Positions 35,323-45,011 are shown, counted from the first letter of the stretch. The stretch: 64,000 bases of DNA from Uliginosibacterium gangwonense (GCA_005239635.1 SBBQ01000020.1:42831-106830); one strand, 5' to 3'. Program-made: numbers and translations. Notes: generated by a model not told the origin, from the sequence alone.

Positions 35323-35802
35323 ATGAGCACAAATAAGCCGCTCGTCGCAATATTGGCAAATGAGGTGGCCCCTCGTACCAAACAATCAATTTACCCAAGC
35401 CAATTTATCGCACGCGTACAGGGGCGCGAAAAGCGTCAACTCGGCGAAGCTTTTGGTTTAAGTAACTTTGGGGTCAATCTCACTCGGCTCGCACCCGGTG
35501 CTGTTTCTGCGCTACGCCACGCACACACGCTACAAGATGAGTTTATCTATGTGCTGCAAGGCCACCCCACGCTACATACGAACGCAGGCGCAACGCAACT
35601 CTCACCCGGCATGTGCGCGGGTTTTAAGGCAGGCTCAGGTGACGCGCATCAACTCGCAAATGAAACCAATGATGAAGTGGTGTTTCTTGAAGTGGGTGAC
35701 CGCACAGCCGGAGATACCGTCACCTATCCAGATGATGACCTACAAGCCAATATGGTGGGCGGCCAATGGCAATTTAGTCATACCGACGGCACGCCTTACT
35801 AA
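35323..35802 (+). CDS. Cupin-domain protein
   Basis: A 160-residue single-domain cupin. The metal-binding motif 1 is RHAHTLQDEFIYVLQG (H-x-H-x4-E type) and motif 2 contains GDAHQLANETNDEVVFLEVG. These proteins bind a metal in a beta-barrel; substrates differ widely. The C-terminal DTVTYPDDDLQANMVGG is common in a cupin subgroup of unknown role. ATG 35323 is preferred because the upstream open part overlaps the hairpin. It converges on dnaB. Confidence 0.82.
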   Translation: MSTNKPLVAILANEVAPRTKQSIYPSQFIARVQGREKRQLGEAFGLSNFGVNLTRLAPGAVSALRHAHTLQDEFIYVLQGHPTLHTNAGATQLSPGMCAGFKAGSGDAHQLANETNDEVVFLEVGDRTAGDTVTYPDDDLQANMVGGQWQFSHTDGTPY

Positions 35803-35845
35803 TATCGCGATCAGCTCAAGCAAGATCGTGCTGCAATAGGTCTGA

Positions 35846-37258
35846 TTAGTACGAACTTCCCGGCAGTGCTGCATTCATATAGCGCGTGTGTTCGCCTTGG
35901 AAGGCGAGGCGCACCGTCCCAATCGGGCCATTACGGTGTTTGCCGATAATGATTTCGGCCAAGCCTTTGTCTGCCGAATCCGGGTTGTAAACCTCGTCAC
36001 GGTATAGAAAAATAATGATGTCGGCGTCCTGCTCAATCGCGCCGGATTCACGCAAGTCACTCATCACCGGGCGTTTATTGGGACGTTGCTCCAACGCACG
36101 GTTCAACTGCGACAACGCCACAATCGGTACATTGAGTTCTTTTGCCAATGACTTGATGTTGCGGCTGATTTCAGAAATTTCAGACGCGCGGTTTTCACCT
36201 TCGCGTGAGCTACTCATCAACTGCAAGTAGTCGATCACGATCAGGCCTAATTTGCCGCCGTACTGTCGCGCCAATTTACGCGCACGGGTGCGCAGCATGT
36301 TGGAAGTAATACCGCCCGTTTCATCAATGTGAATGGGCGCTTCATTGAGCTTGCCCAGCGCCATGGTCAGGCGCTCCCAATCCTCATCGTTGAGCCGTCC
36401 CGTACGCAACTTGTGCTGGTCAATTCGCCCGATTGACGCGATGAAACGCATGGCCAATTGTGTGGCCGGCATTTCAAGCGAGAAGATCGCAACGGGCAAG
36501 CCTTCATTCACGGCAACGTGCTCTGCAATGTTGAGCGCGAAGGTTGTTTTACCCATGGCTGGACGACCTGCCACGATAATCATGTCACCGCCCTGCAAGC
36601 CGGCAGTCATTTTGTCGAGATCAATAAAGCCGGTGGGCACACCCGTAATATCAGACGGGTTATCACGATCGTATAGTTCTTGAATACGATCTACCGCTTG
36701 TGCGAGTGTGGATTGAATACTGATAAAACCGCTATTAGCACGATTGCCGGATTCGGCAATTTCAAAAATGCGGCTTTCGGCTTCGTCGAGCAACTTCTCA
36801 ACTTCGCGCCCTTCTGGATTAAGCGCATTCGTTGCAATTTCATCACCCACTGTCACCAGCTGGCGTAGCACTGAGCGCTCACGCACAATCTCCGCGTAGC
36901 GACGAATATTTGCAGCAGACGGCGTGTTATCGGCGATTTCGGCCAGATAGCTCATGCCACCTGTTGCATCAACCTCATTGCTCTTCTCAATTGACTCGTA
37001 CACCGTCACCACGTCTGCTGGGCGACCGTTCTCAATCAACCGAGCAATGTGCGCGTAAATACGGCGATGATCGTCGCGATAAAAATCGCGTTCAATCACT
37101 GCATCCGCAATGCGATCCCATGCAGCGTTATCGAGCAATAATCCGCCAATGAGCGATTGCTCAGCTTCGATCGAGTGCGGGGGCAGCTTGAGTGCTGCCA
37201 ATGCGGGGTCACGCGGTAAACCAGCGTTCTCGGCAACGGCAAAGGATCGATTGGCCAT
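35846..37258 (-). CDS. dnaB: Replicative DNA helicase DnaB
   Basis: A 470-residue hexameric helicase of the replication fork. The N-terminal primase-contact domain (about 25-125) begins PPHSIEAEQSLIGGLLLD. The RecA-like motor carries Walker A GRPAMGKTT at 231-239, FSLEMPATQLAMR, IDYLQLM (Walker B) and the ending IGKHRNGPIGTVRLAFQG. No intein is present. It lies downstream of rplI but a strong terminator separates them, so it has its own promoter. Confidence 0.97.
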   Translation of the reverse strand: MANRSFAVAENAGLPRDPALAALKLPPHSIEAEQSLIGGLLLDNAAWDRIADAVIERDFYRDDHRRIYAHIARLIENGRPADVVTVYESIEKSNEVDATGGMSYLAEIADNTPSAANIRRYAEIVRERSVLRQLVTVGDEIATNALNPEGREVEKLLDEAESRIFEIAESGNRANSGFISIQSTLAQAVDRIQELYDRDNPSDITGVPTGFIDLDKMTAGLQGGDMIIVAGRPAMGKTTFALNIAEHVAVNEGLPVAIFSLEMPATQLAMRFIASIGRIDQHKLRTGRLNDEDWERLTMALGKLNEAPIHIDETGGITSNMLRTRARKLARQYGGKLGLIVIDYLQLMSSSREGENRASEISEISRNIKSLAKELNVPIVALSQLNRALEQRPNKRPVMSDLRESGAIEQDADIIIFLYRDEVYNPDSADKGLAEIIIGKHRNGPIGTVRLAFQGEHTRYMNAALPGSSY

Positions 37259-37558
37259 GTTGTATCCTGATACGGAGAGAGGTGTTGCAGTGCACCGCGT
37301 TATTTAACGGAGCGATGTCAGCGACAAAGCAAGTTAGCGGCAAACACGCATCGCGGTTGACTGTACTCTGACTGTGGGTAACTGCAAGGTACAAGCTGTG
37401 CGTAGCTTGTGGATAGTCTGTGCATGAACTGTGGAAAGTGCGTTTGAGGCCTGACGTATATCTGCTGGTTATCCACACACAAAGATATTGCGAAGAAGGC
37501 AAGGCAACTACGACTCACACAAACGCATAACACGATGCCGAATACAGCGCATCCAATA
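37259..37558. other. dnaB upstream region
   Basis: A 300-bp gap between dnaB and the rplI terminator. It should contain the dnaB promoter. On the minus strand it carries several TGTGGATAA-like stretches (for example TTGTGTGTGGATAACC near 37480-37465), similar to DnaA boxes, but they are too scattered for a firm call. No gene is seen. Confidence 0.35.
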
Positions 37559-37586
37559 ACAAAGGGCCGCATACGCGGCCCTTTGT
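37559..37586. terminator. Terminator after rplI
   Basis: A 12-bp perfect inverted repeat (ACAAAGGGCCGC/GCGGCCCTTTGT) with a 4-nt loop ATAC ends the minus-strand rpsF-priB-rpsR-rplI operon. The outer A/T bases give a short U-tract. Confidence 0.85.
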
Positions 37587-37629
37587 TTTGCCAATCTTGT
37601 TTGCCAACCTCATGACGACATTGGCAAAC
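37586..37629. repeat. Cluster of three window-motif copies with inverted pair
   Basis: TTTTGCCAATC (near 37586), GTTTGCCAA (37599-37607) and TTGGCAAAC (37621-37629) lie between the terminator and the rplI stop. The last two form a 9-bp hairpin. This is a dense cluster of the uptake-like repeat at a gene end. Confidence 0.7.
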
Positions 37630-37637
37630 TTGGCAGA

Positions 37638-38087
37638 TTACTGCTCACCCAGTACGGATGCGGTTACCGTCACAATTACATCGGTGTGCAGCGCAACTTG
37701 CAGTTGCACGTCACCAATGGTCTTGATCGGGCCTTCCGGCATACGCACCATCGAACGCTCAACCGCGAAGCCTTGTGCTTGCAGTGCTTCAGAAACGTCG
37801 ATGTTGCTCACAGAACCAAACAGACGACCGTCCACACCAGCCTTGCGGGTGATTTGAACCATCATGCCATCCAGTTTCGTGGCCAGCGCTTGAGCAGCAG
37901 ACAGCTTTTCAGCAGCAGCTTTTTCCAGTTCAGCACGGCGCGCTTCGAACTCAGCCAAGTTGGCCGGGGTCACGCGCTTTGCCATCTTGCGGGGGATCAG
38001 AAAGTTACGTGCGTAACCGTCTTTTACCTTTACCACGTCGCCCAAGTTACCGAGGTTGGCGACCTTGTCCATCAAAATCACATCCAT
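37638..38087 (-). CDS. rplI: 50S ribosomal protein L9
   Basis: A 149-residue ribosomal protein. The N-terminal rRNA-binding domain is [36 protein letters not shown], then a long helix ([19 protein letters not shown]) and the C-terminal domain with [10 protein letters not shown]. It ends the rpsF-priB-rpsR-rplI operon, 12 bp after rpsR. Confidence 0.98.
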   Translation of the reverse strand: MDVILMDKVANLGNLGDVVKVKDGYARNFLIPRKMAKRVTPANLAEFEARRAELEKAAAEKLSAAQALATKLDGMMVQITRKAGVDGRLFGSVSNIDVSEALQAQGFAVERSMVRMPEGPIKTIGDVQLQVALHTDVIVTVTASVLGEQ

Positions 38088-38099
38088 GTTCGCCTCCGG

Positions 38100-38372
38100 T
38101 TACTGGTGCAGATCGGTGTAAGGCAGCAGCGCCAAGAAGCGTGCACGCTTGATCGCGTCAGACAGCTGGCGTTGGAAACGAGCCTTGGTACCCGTCAAAC
38201 GTGCCGGCATGATCTTGCCATTTTCGCTGATGAAATCTTTCAGCAGGTCGACGTCTTTGTAGTCCACCCACTCAATCTTCTCTGCGCTGAAGCGGCAGAA
38301 CTTACGACGCTTGAACAGGCCGCCGCGCTGACCTTCCTTGCGCTTGACGGGTTTCTTGCCATTGAAAGCCAT
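38100..38372 (-). CDS. rpsR: 30S ribosomal protein S18
   Basis: A 90-residue S18 with the core [27 protein letters not shown] and [27 protein letters not shown]. The zinc-ribbon Cys set is absent, as in many proteobacterial S18. It binds S6 in the 30S platform, and rpsF is in the same operon. The gene begins 1 nt after priB. Confidence 0.98.
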   Translation of the reverse strand: MAFNGKKPVKRKEGQRGGLFKRRKFCRFSAEKIEWVDYKDVDLLKDFISENGKIMPARLTGTKARFQRQLSDAIKRARFLALLPYTDLHQ

Positions 38373-38373
38373 G

Positions 38374-38673
38374 TCAGTTTTCCTTTACGAATTCGATTGT
38401 CTGTACGTGCAGTACCGGCTTGCGGCTTTTAAGGCTCTTGGCAGCGAGAAAGCCCATAAGGCTGACTGTACTGCCCAGTTTGGCGGCTGCTAACAAGGGG
38501 GCTGAGGGGCCGAGCAAAACAAACTCTTGCTCCACTTCTACCGCTCGCTCTACACCGGCCTCGATCACACGAGAATGGTGTTCAAGCCTACCACCTGCTA
38601 CTGCCAAACCTGCTGGGGTATGCCGCAAGGGCATCAATTCCACCAGCCGACCTTCAAGCACCAGCGTGTTTTT
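38374..38673 (-). CDS. priB: Primosomal replication protein PriB (N)
   Basis: About 99 residues of an OB-fold single-strand DNA binding protein that helps restart stalled forks with Pri[41 protein letters not shown] and [11 protein letters not shown] fit PriB. There is no ATG; GTG 38673 matches the family start, while GTG 38697 would add eight residues. The position between rpsF and rpsR is the usual betaproteobacterial one. Confidence 0.9.
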   Translation of the reverse strand, partial: KNTLVLEGRLVELMPLRHTPAGLAVAGGRLEHHSRVIEAGVERAVEVEQEFVLLGPSAPLLAAAKLGSTVSLMGFLAAKSLKSRKPVLHVQTIEFVKEN

Positions 38674-38709
38674 CACTACGCCACGCTCGGCACACACACG
38701 TTATTCAAA

Positions 38710-39087
38710 TTACTCAGCGCTCGCTTCAGCAGCTGCGCGATCACCACCACCCACGACGGAACGTGACTTCTCTTCCTTCATCATGGGGGAAGCTGCAGTG
38801 ATAGCAGCCTTCATCTTGATGGTCAGATGACGCAGTACGGCGTCGTTGAACTTGAACGCGTGTTCCAGTTCAGCCAGCGTCTCGGCGTCGCTCTCGATGT
38901 TCATCAGAACATAGTGAGCCTTATGAACCTTCTGGATCGGGTAAGCCAGTTGACGACGGCCCCAGTCTTCCAGACGATGGATAACACCATTGCGGCCAGT
39001 GACCAGCGTCTTGTAACGCTCGATCATCGCCGGGACCTGTTCGGACTGGTCCGGGTGCACGATGAAAACGATTTCGTAGTGTCGCAT
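38710..39087 (-). CDS. rpsF: 30S ribosomal protein S6
   Basis: A 125-residue S6 beginning [25 protein letters not shown] with [27 protein letters not shown], the S18-contact surface. The C-terminal 25 residues are a charged tail ([20 protein letters not shown]), common in S6. AAGGAG lies 7 nt before ATG. It is the first gene of the operon and is preceded by a probable S6:S18 leader. Confidence 0.98.
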   Translation of the reverse strand: MRHYEIVFIVHPDQSEQVPAMIERYKTLVTGRNGVIHRLEDWGRRQLAYPIQKVHKAHYVLMNIESDAETLAELEHAFKFNDAVLRHLTIKMKAAITAASPMMKEEKSRSVVGGGDRAAAEASAE

Positions 39088-39133
39088 GCAAACTCCTTGC
39101 GGTTGGTACCGTGAGACTTACGCCCCACAGCAT

Positions 39134-39166
39134 CCGTCCGGCAAAACCCATTTCTGCCTCAGACGG
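39134..39166 (-). promoter_or_regulatory. Probable S6:S18 autoregulatory leader hairpin
   Basis: On the minus strand, 47 nt before rpsF, CCGTC (39166-39162) pairs with GACGG (39138-39134). An inner GGCA/TGCC stem is separated from it by TGA on one side and a lone G on the other, with a CACCG just 5'. An asymmetric bulge near a CCG is what the S6-S18 complex recognises in known leaders. The secondary structure is read by eye only. Confidence 0.45.
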
Positions 39167-39311
39167 TGACCAGCCCCCCGGCATGCGCATCCGGTGGAGC
39201 GAGGAAACCGATGATTATATAGGATTTTGCCGAGCTAACGCAAGGCCGCGACTGATCGAAAGGAATACCCGCCTTACAGGCGCAAACATAATGCTTGGTT
39301 GGCAAAAGCGA

Positions 39312-40526
39312 CTAGAGTTGCGCTTTTACAAAATCGCGCAGCTGCGGATAGATCTTTTCGCGCCAGCGGCGACCACTAAAAATGCCGTAGTGGCCCACAC
39401 CGGGCATGAGCAGGTTTTTATGACGGGCCGCCGGAATGCCTGAACAAAGCTCATGCACCGCCACGGTTTGGCCGGGCGCGCAGATGTCGTCCAACTCCCC
39501 TTCAACGCTCATCAGTGCGGTATCGCGGATTTTGGCGAGATCAACCTTTTTGCCCCGGACGTTCAATAGGCCACGCGGCATCAGGTGCTGCTGAAACACG
39601 ATGCGCAGCGTATCAAGGTAGAACGCCGCATCCATGTCCATCACCGCGTTGTACTCGTCATAGAACGCGCGATGCGCTTCCGCTGAGTCATCATCACCTT
39701 GCAGCAAGTGATTGTAAAACTCGAGGTGCGAATCAATGTGGCGATCCGGATTCATCGCCACAAAGCCAGAGTGCTGCAAGAAGCCTGGATAAACGCGACG
39801 CATGAAGCCCGGATACTTGGTTGGCACACGCGAAATAACGTTAATATCAAACCAACGCAGACTGTGCGTTTCGGCGTATTCATTTACCGAGGTGGGCGCA
39901 GCACGCACATCAATCGGGCCGCCCATCAACACCACGCTCTTTGGCAAAGGCTTATTGTCTGCTGCCATTAACGCCACGGCTGCCATCACTGGCACGGTGG
40001 GCTGGCACACCGCCATCACACTCGCTTGTGGGCCGAGATATTCAAGATAGGTTTGTACGTATTTGACATAGTCGTCGAAACCAAAGGTACCTTCAGCCAG
40101 CGAGACTAAGCGCGGGTCGATCCAATCCGTCACGTACACATCAAAATCACGAATGAGCATGCGCACGGTGTCGCGCAGCAACGTGGCGTGGTGGCCTGAC
40201 ATGGGCGCAACCAGCAGCAACTTTGGGCCAGGCGCAACACCTTCGCGCTCAAAGCGCACTAAATGGCAAAACGGGAGATTATGTACTGTACGAGGATGCA
40301 CCTTGACCGACTGCCCGCCGACTTCAGTGTCGTGAATGCGCCACGCGGGTTTTTTGTAATGCTTAACCATGCGGGCCAGCAGCTCTGAACCAGCAGCAAT
40401 GCGCTCACTACCGGGCGCATAGCGAAATGGACTATCAGGATGGCCAAAAACTTGCGAGCCAAATTTTGCCATCACGCGCAAGGGTATTGCCGCCGCGACC
40501 AGCGTTTCATGGAGTGTGTACATCAT
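39312..40526 (-). CDS. phaZ: Intracellular polyhydroxyalkanoate depolymerase
   Basis: A 404-residue alpha/beta protein of the intracellular PhaZ family, which mobilises stored PHB. It has PKLLLVAPMSGHHATLLRDTVRMLI, DVYVTDWIDPRLVSL, and a nucleophile elbow replaced by CQPTVP (Cys nucleophile, typical of PhaZ1). ALMSVEGELDDICAPGQTVA gives the Asp, and LMPGVGHYGIFSGRRW the His. ATG 40526 is chosen because ACAGGTGG precedes it at good spacing. It implies that the organism stores PHA. Confidence 0.92.
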   Translation of the reverse strand: MMYTLHETLVAAAIPLRVMAKFGSQVFGHPDSPFRYAPGSERIAAGSELLARMVKHYKKPAWRIHDTEVGGQSVKVHPRTVHNLPFCHLVRFEREGVAPGPKLLLVAPMSGHHATLLRDTVRMLIRDFDVYVTDWIDPRLVSLAEGTFGFDDYVKYVQTYLEYLGPQASVMAVCQPTVPVMAAVALMAADNKPLPKSVVLMGGPIDVRAAPTSVNEYAETHSLRWFDINVISRVPTKYPGFMRRVYPGFLQHSGFVAMNPDRHIDSHLEFYNHLLQGDDDSAEAHRAFYDEYNAVMDMDAAFYLDTLRIVFQQHLMPRGLLNVRGKKVDLAKIRDTALMSVEGELDDICAPGQTVAVHELCSGIPAARHKNLLMPGVGHYGIFSGRRWREKIYPQLRDFVKAQL

Positions 40527-40814
40527 GACGCCACCTGTGCCATTTCCGTGTAGTAATCGACCAACCGTCTCCGGGCCAGCCATTGCGTGCATACAGCTCT
40601 ATACGGCACATCGCCTTACGCCAATAAGAGCGCTTATGCCTTCATTGTGGTGAATCCTTTGTACTTAGTCCAGCGCAATATTGCACCGCACCACAATCTC
40701 CCATCCACATTGGCAAAGCTGCTGCGCAGGCCTAGACCACACACGGCAACTAGGCTAGAAGTGGGCCTGAAACAAGGCAACTGCTAGGAGCACAAACCGA
40801 GTGTAATCGCGGTA

Positions 40815-41666
40815 CTAGACCGCAGCATCTCGCTGGCGGCGCACCTCAAACAGGCAAATCCCCGTGGCAACCGACACGTTAAGGCTCTCAACCGTGCCCA
40901 CCATGGGAATACGCGCCAAATCATCACAGGTTTCGCGCGTCAGTCGACGCATACCATCACCTTCAGCCCCCAACACCCACGCCACTGACACAGCCTGGTC
41001 AATTTCATGAATGGACTTAGTGGCTTCACCCGCCGCACCAATGACCCATACGCCGCGTTCTTGCAACTCACGCAGGCAGCGCGCTAAGTTGGTTACCGTA
41101 ATGTAGGGCACGCTTTCTGCCGCCCCGCTCGCTACCTTAATGGCTGTTGCATTCAAACCACACGCACGGTCTTTAGGAGCAATCACTGCATGTACACCAG
41201 CCGCATCGGCCACGCGCAGGCAAGCGCCTAAATTGTGGGGGTCGGTAATGCCATCCAACACCAACAGCAATGCAGGTTCGTCGAGCGTATCAAGAACATC
41301 GTCCAATTTAACTTCGCGAATTTGCGCTTCAACACGCGCCACCACGCCTTGGTGACGGCCGCCACCGGCCATGCCATCAAGACGAGCCGATTCCAGATGC
41401 AGTACGCGCACATTGTGTGTTTTTGCCAATAGCAGCAGGTTGCGCATACGCGCATCATCACGTCCTTGCGCAATCGAAATTTCTTTGACGCTATCTGGGT
41501 CACGACGCAAGCGCGCAGTCACCGCATGAAAGCCGTGAATTAAACGCAAACCTGAACGCTCACTGCGCTCGGCAGCGTCGTCGTGTTGGCTCATACGCTC
41601 ATCGGCACGATCTCGCCCACCACGGCCACCGGCATGACGTTTGTTGTGTATTCCCTTTTTATCCAT
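40815..41666 (-). CDS. rlmB: 23S rRNA (guanosine-2'-O-)-methyltransferase RlmB
   Basis: A 283-residue SPOUT methyltransferase. A substrate-binding domain ([18 protein letters not shown]) precedes the knotted domain with [49 protein letters not shown] and [27 protein letters not shown]...[13 protein letters not shown]. It methylates G2251 of 23S rRNA. The first 24 residues are Lys/Arg/Gly-rich; ATG 41594 is an alternative start. It follows rnr, its usual partner. Confidence 0.93.
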   Translation of the reverse strand: MDKKGIHNKRHAGGRGGRDRADERMSQHDDAAERSERSGLRLIHGFHAVTARLRRDPDSVKEISIAQGRDDARMRNLLLLAKTHNVRVLHLESARLDGMAGGGRHQGVVARVEAQIREVKLDDVLDTLDEPALLLVLDGITDPHNLGACLRVADAAGVHAVIAPKDRACGLNATAIKVASGAAESVPYITVTNLARCLRELQERGVWVIGAAGEATKSIHEIDQAVSVAWVLGAEGDGMRRLTRETCDDLARIPMVGTVESLNVSVATGICLFEVRRQRDAAV

Positions 41667-41733
41667 GAATCTTCAATCACCCAAAATATATTTATCGCTT
41701 GCCAGCGGTGCCCTTGTTCGCCACTTTGGCGCT

Positions 41734-44649
41734 TTACGCTTTTTTTCTTGTCGTGCTATCCGCCGCTTTAGCTGGCTTTTTGGCGGACTGCGTTTTGCCG
41801 ACCTTGCCATGCGACGGCTTTGTTGCCGACGCTACGCTACGTTTGGCAGGCGGCTTACTCGTAGATTTAGCTGAACTGACCTTGCTCGATTTTTTACCAA
41901 TACGCTTCGATACTTGTTCACCCGGTTTTGCACCTTGCTTGCCGGTGGAGCGCTCTGAATCAGCAGTCGCCTCTATGCGCGACTTGCCCGGCTGACGCTT
42001 TTTATCCCCCATACCTTGCATACCATACCAATCTGGCCGCGAATCATCGCTTTCATCACTCGCATCGTTGACTGGGGGCGCAGATTTTACGTGAGATGAT
42101 TTTGGCGCCGCTTTAGATATCGACTTAGGCATCAACTGAGGCGTCGATTTTCTGCGCTTGCCAGAAGAAGCTGCGCCTTTTGGCAAACCCTCCAGTAGTC
42201 GAAAATCGATCTTACGATTATCAATATCAACACGTACGAGCTGCACGCTCACACGATCTGCTAAGCGATATCGAACTCCGCTACGCTCACCGACAAGCGC
42301 ATGTTGCTTCTCATCGAAATGGAAATAGTCTTGCCCCAAATCGAAGATGTGCACCAAACCTTCAACAAAGACATCGTCCAGCGTGACAAAAATACCAAAC
42401 GGCACCACCGCCGACACACTGCCTTCAAATTCCTCGCCAACACGATCTTGCATGAAATAGCACTTGAGCCATGACTCAACGTCGCGCGTCGCTTCATCTG
42501 CGCGGCGCTCTGTCATGGAGCAATGCATCCCTACCGTATCCCAACCACCGCGTGCCTCTTCAACCTCGTATTTTTTCTTTGCCAATACTGCTTTAATCGC
42601 ACGATGCACCAGCAAGTCTGGATAGCGACGAATCGGTGAGGTGAAGTGCGCGTAATGCTCGTAGGCCAAGCCAAAGTGGCCCGCATTGTCGGGTGAATAC
42701 ACCGCTTGCTTCAGCGAGCGCAGCATCATGGTTTGTAGCAGTTGCCGATCCGGTCGCGGCTTCACCTGCTCCATGAGCTTGGCAAAATCTTTTGCAGTCG
42801 GTGCATCACCGCCACCCAATTGCAAGCCAAATCCCGCCAAAAATTCGCGCAAACGTTGCAAACGATCTGAACTCGGGCCCGCGTGAATGCGATACAACAA
42901 GGTCTGTTGATGGTCATGCAAATAGCGTGAGGCGCATACGTTCGCAGCCAACATACACTCCTCAATGATGCGGTGCGCATCATTGCGCTCATAGGGGACG
43001 ATGCGCGAGATTTTGCCCTGATCGTCAAACTGCATAACAGTTTCGATTGTCTCAAAATCAATTGCACCGCGCGCTTCACGTGCCTTGAGCAAGATGCGGA
43101 AAAGTTCGTCGAGCGCCTCCAAATGTGGCAACAGAGGCTTGAGTTTTTTACGTACAGCCGCATCACCCTCAAACAAGGCGGCTGCAACTTCGGTATAGGT
43201 CAGACGCGCCTTCGAATTCATCACGGCCGGATAAAAATCGTGCTGCACGATTTCGCCTTGCGCGGTAATTTGCATATCGCAAACCATACACAAACGATCA
43301 ACTTGCGGGTTTAGCGAACACAGTCCATTCGAAAGCTTTTCCGGCAGCATCGGAATCACGCGTCGCGGAAAGTAAACCGAGTTACCGCGCTCGTATGCAT
43401 CTTCATCTAATGCTGTGCCGGGCTTTACGTAGTGGCTCACATCTGCAATGGCCACGACCAAGCGGAAAGCCGCTTCAGTTTGCACAGATTGTTTAGCACC
43501 TTGCTTGCCCGTTAGCTTATTGGCGATACGGCTTACCGCGGCCCGCGCGGATTTTGCCAATCCCGCAGCACTTCGCCCGCTTGCAGCACCACCAATGCGT
43601 TCGCAATACACAGCGTCGTCAAAATCTTTTGCGGTTTCGCCATCAATGGTCACCAGCGGTAGCGCACGCACATCAATGCGGCCCTTTTTGTCTTGCTCTT
43701 TGACCTCATCAGCAATGCGCGCAACTTGTGTAATCGTGGCTTTAGAGAACTCGTGCGGCAGCTCATGGCTGCGAAGCGCCACTTCAATTTCCATGCCCGG
43801 ATCTGCAAAGTTACCAAGCACTTCCACCACTTTGCCAATCGGCTGCGAATGACGCGTAGGTTGCTCAGTCAGTTCAACCATCACAATTTGGCCATCGACC
43901 CACGTAATCTTGCGGCTGCGCGTCGATTTAGTAGCGGCCTTGGAATCAGATTTGGTTGCAACCTTGGCTGAAGCTTTCTCTTCAGCCGGTACCAGTAAAA
44001 CATCCTGTGCGATACGTTTATTTTCTGGCACCACAAACCAAACGCCATGTTCACACATTACACGGCCAACGATGCGGCTATTCGCCCGTTCCAACACTTC
44101 AACCAGCTTACCTTCCGGGCGACCACGGCGGTCCGTGCCAGCAATACGCACCAATGCACGATCACCATGCAATAACTCGCGCATTTCTTTTTCGGGTAGG
44201 AAAATGTCCTGCTTCTTATCGGTAGCCTTACCTGCGCCAGCATCATCGGGCACTAAAAAACCAAAGCCATCGGCATGCCCCACCACACGACCACGTACCA
44301 AATGCGCCTTATCAGGCATCAGCCAATCTGCACGGCGGTTTTGCATCAATTGGCCATCGCGGCGCATGGCACCCAGACGCCGTTGAAACAACTCGCGTTC
44401 AACTTCGGCGATATCCAGCAAATCGCATAGACGATCAAACGACAACGGGGTACCTGCATCTGTCAGGCACTGCAAAATGTATTCGCGCGAGGGCAGCGGG
44501 TGACCACCGTATTTTTCTGTCTCACGCTGAAAAAACGGGTCAGCCTTACGTATGGCCGAAAGCCTTACCGAGTAAGGACTTACGGCGTTTTCTGGCGTCT
44601 TTTGCCCACTTTTCTTGTTAATTCGATTTGACAAAATTATTCTTTCCAT
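41734..44649 (-). CDS. rnr: Ribonuclease R
   Basis: A 971-residue 3'-5' exoribonuclease, longer than the usual 750-830. Order: HTH (about 45-125), cold-shock domains, RNB catalytic domain with TIDGETAKDFDDAVY and ADVSHYVKPGTALDEDAY (metal-binding Asp residues), S1 domain (FEGSVSAVVPFGIFVTL), then about 130 residues of Lys/Ser/Ala-rich tail (from about 840). Such basic tails aid binding to structured RNA and ribosomes. The ATG at 44649 lies in the spacer of the divergent tRNA-Leu promoter, so a later start such as TTG 44634 is possible. Confidence 0.95.
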   Translation of the reverse strand: MERIILSNRINKKSGQKTPENAVSPYSVRLSAIRKADPFFQRETEKYGGHPLPSREYILQCLTDAGTPLSFDRLCDLLDIAEVERELFQRRLGAMRRDGQLMQNRRADWLMPDKAHLVRGRVVGHADGFGFLVPDDAGAGKATDKKQDIFLPEKEMRELLHGDRALVRIAGTDRRGRPEGKLVEVLERANSRIVGRVMCEHGVWFVVPENKRIAQDVLLVPAEEKASAKVATKSDSKAATKSTRSRKITWVDGQIVMVELTEQPTRHSQPIGKVVEVLGNFADPGMEIEVALRSHELPHEFSKATITQVARIADEVKEQDKKGRIDVRALPLVTIDGETAKDFDDAVYCERIGGAASGRSAAGLAKSARAAVSRIANKLTGKQGAKQSVQTEAAFRLVVAIADVSHYVKPGTALDEDAYERGNSVYFPRRVIPMLPEKLSNGLCSLNPQVDRLCMVCDMQITAQGEIVQHDFYPAVMNSKARLTYTEVAAALFEGDAAVRKKLKPLLPHLEALDELFRILLKAREARGAIDFETIETVMQFDDQGKISRIVPYERNDAHRIIEECMLAANVCASRYLHDHQQTLLYRIHAGPSSDRLQRLREFLAGFGLQLGGGDAPTAKDFAKLMEQVKPRPDRQLLQTMMLRSLKQAVYSPDNAGHFGLAYEHYAHFTSPIRRYPDLLVHRAIKAVLAKKKYEVEEARGGWDTVGMHCSMTERRADEATRDVESWLKCYFMQDRVGEEFEGSVSAVVPFGIFVTLDDVFVEGLVHIFDLGQDYFHFDEKQHALVGERSGVRYRLADRVSVQLVRVDIDNRKIDFRLLEGLPKGAASSGKRRKSTPQLMPKSISKAAPKSSHVKSAPPVNDASDESDDSRPDWYGMQGMGDKKRQPGKSRIEATADSERSTGKQGAKPGEQVSKRIGKKSSKVSSAKSTSKPPAKRSVASATKPSHGKVGKTQSAKKPAKAADSTTRKKA

Positions 44650-44655
44650 TAGAAT
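44628..44655 (+). promoter_or_regulatory. Sigma-70 promoter of tRNA-Leu
   Basis: TTGACA (44628-44633) and TAGAAT (44650-44655) are 16 bp apart and end 11 bp before the tRNA gene. Both hexamers are near consensus. The promoter overlaps the first codons assigned to the divergent rnr gene. Confidence 0.75.
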
Positions 44656-44666
44656 TCGCGCCTCTC

Positions 44667-44751
44667 GCCCAGGTGGCGGAATTGGTAGACGCGCTAGTTT
44701 CAGGTACTAGTGCCGCAAGGTGTGGAGGTTCGAGTCCTCTCCTGGGCACCA
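44667..44751 (+). tRNA. tRNA-Leu (anticodon CAG)
   Basis: An 85-nt class II tRNA. The acceptor arm GCCCAGG pairs with CCTGGGC, followed by encoded CCA. The D-loop has TTGGTAGAC, the anticodon stem CTAGT/ACTAG encloses TTCAGGT with anticodon CAG, a long variable arm follows, and the T-arm has GGTTCGAGTCC. It reads CUG codons. A terminator lies about 65 bp downstream. Confidence 0.97.
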
Positions 44752-44814
44752 ACATGCGAGAGGGTTGTTTCAAGTTCTCACAAGGAACTGTTAACAGCCC
44801 GAAATAGTAAGAAG

Positions 44815-44842
44815 GCCGGTTCTTTGAACCGGCTTTTTTATT
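44815..44842 (+). terminator. Terminator after tRNA-Leu
   Basis: GCCGGTTC (44815-44822) and GAACCGGC (44826-44833) pair perfectly around a 3-nt loop and are followed by six Ts. It ends the tRNA transcript. Confidence 0.88.
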
Positions 44843-44992
44843 TTCTGCGATCGTTCTTGCGTTCTGATCTGAAAAGCCAGCAAGAACCGACGTATGGATG
44901 TAGCGCGGCAGCGCGCACCCAGTGGCAGAACCCACAACGTTGGGCGATAAGCTAGAAAAACGAGAATTGCTGGACTGCAAGCGGTGAAACTG

Positions 44993-45011
44993 ACGGGCAC
45001 CCTGTGCCCGT
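44993..45011. terminator. Hairpin downstream of purA
   Basis: ACGGGCAC and GTGCCCGT form a perfect 8-bp stem with loop CCT, 25 bp beyond the purA stop. The following minus-strand sequence (CAGTTTC) is a poor T-tract, so termination is likely but not certain. Confidence 0.5.

Noticed and set aside
37686..38432. Plus-strand ORF of 248 codons across rplI, rpsR and priB
   Set aside because: Antisense to three ribosomal/primosomal genes with clear homology; no ribosome site.
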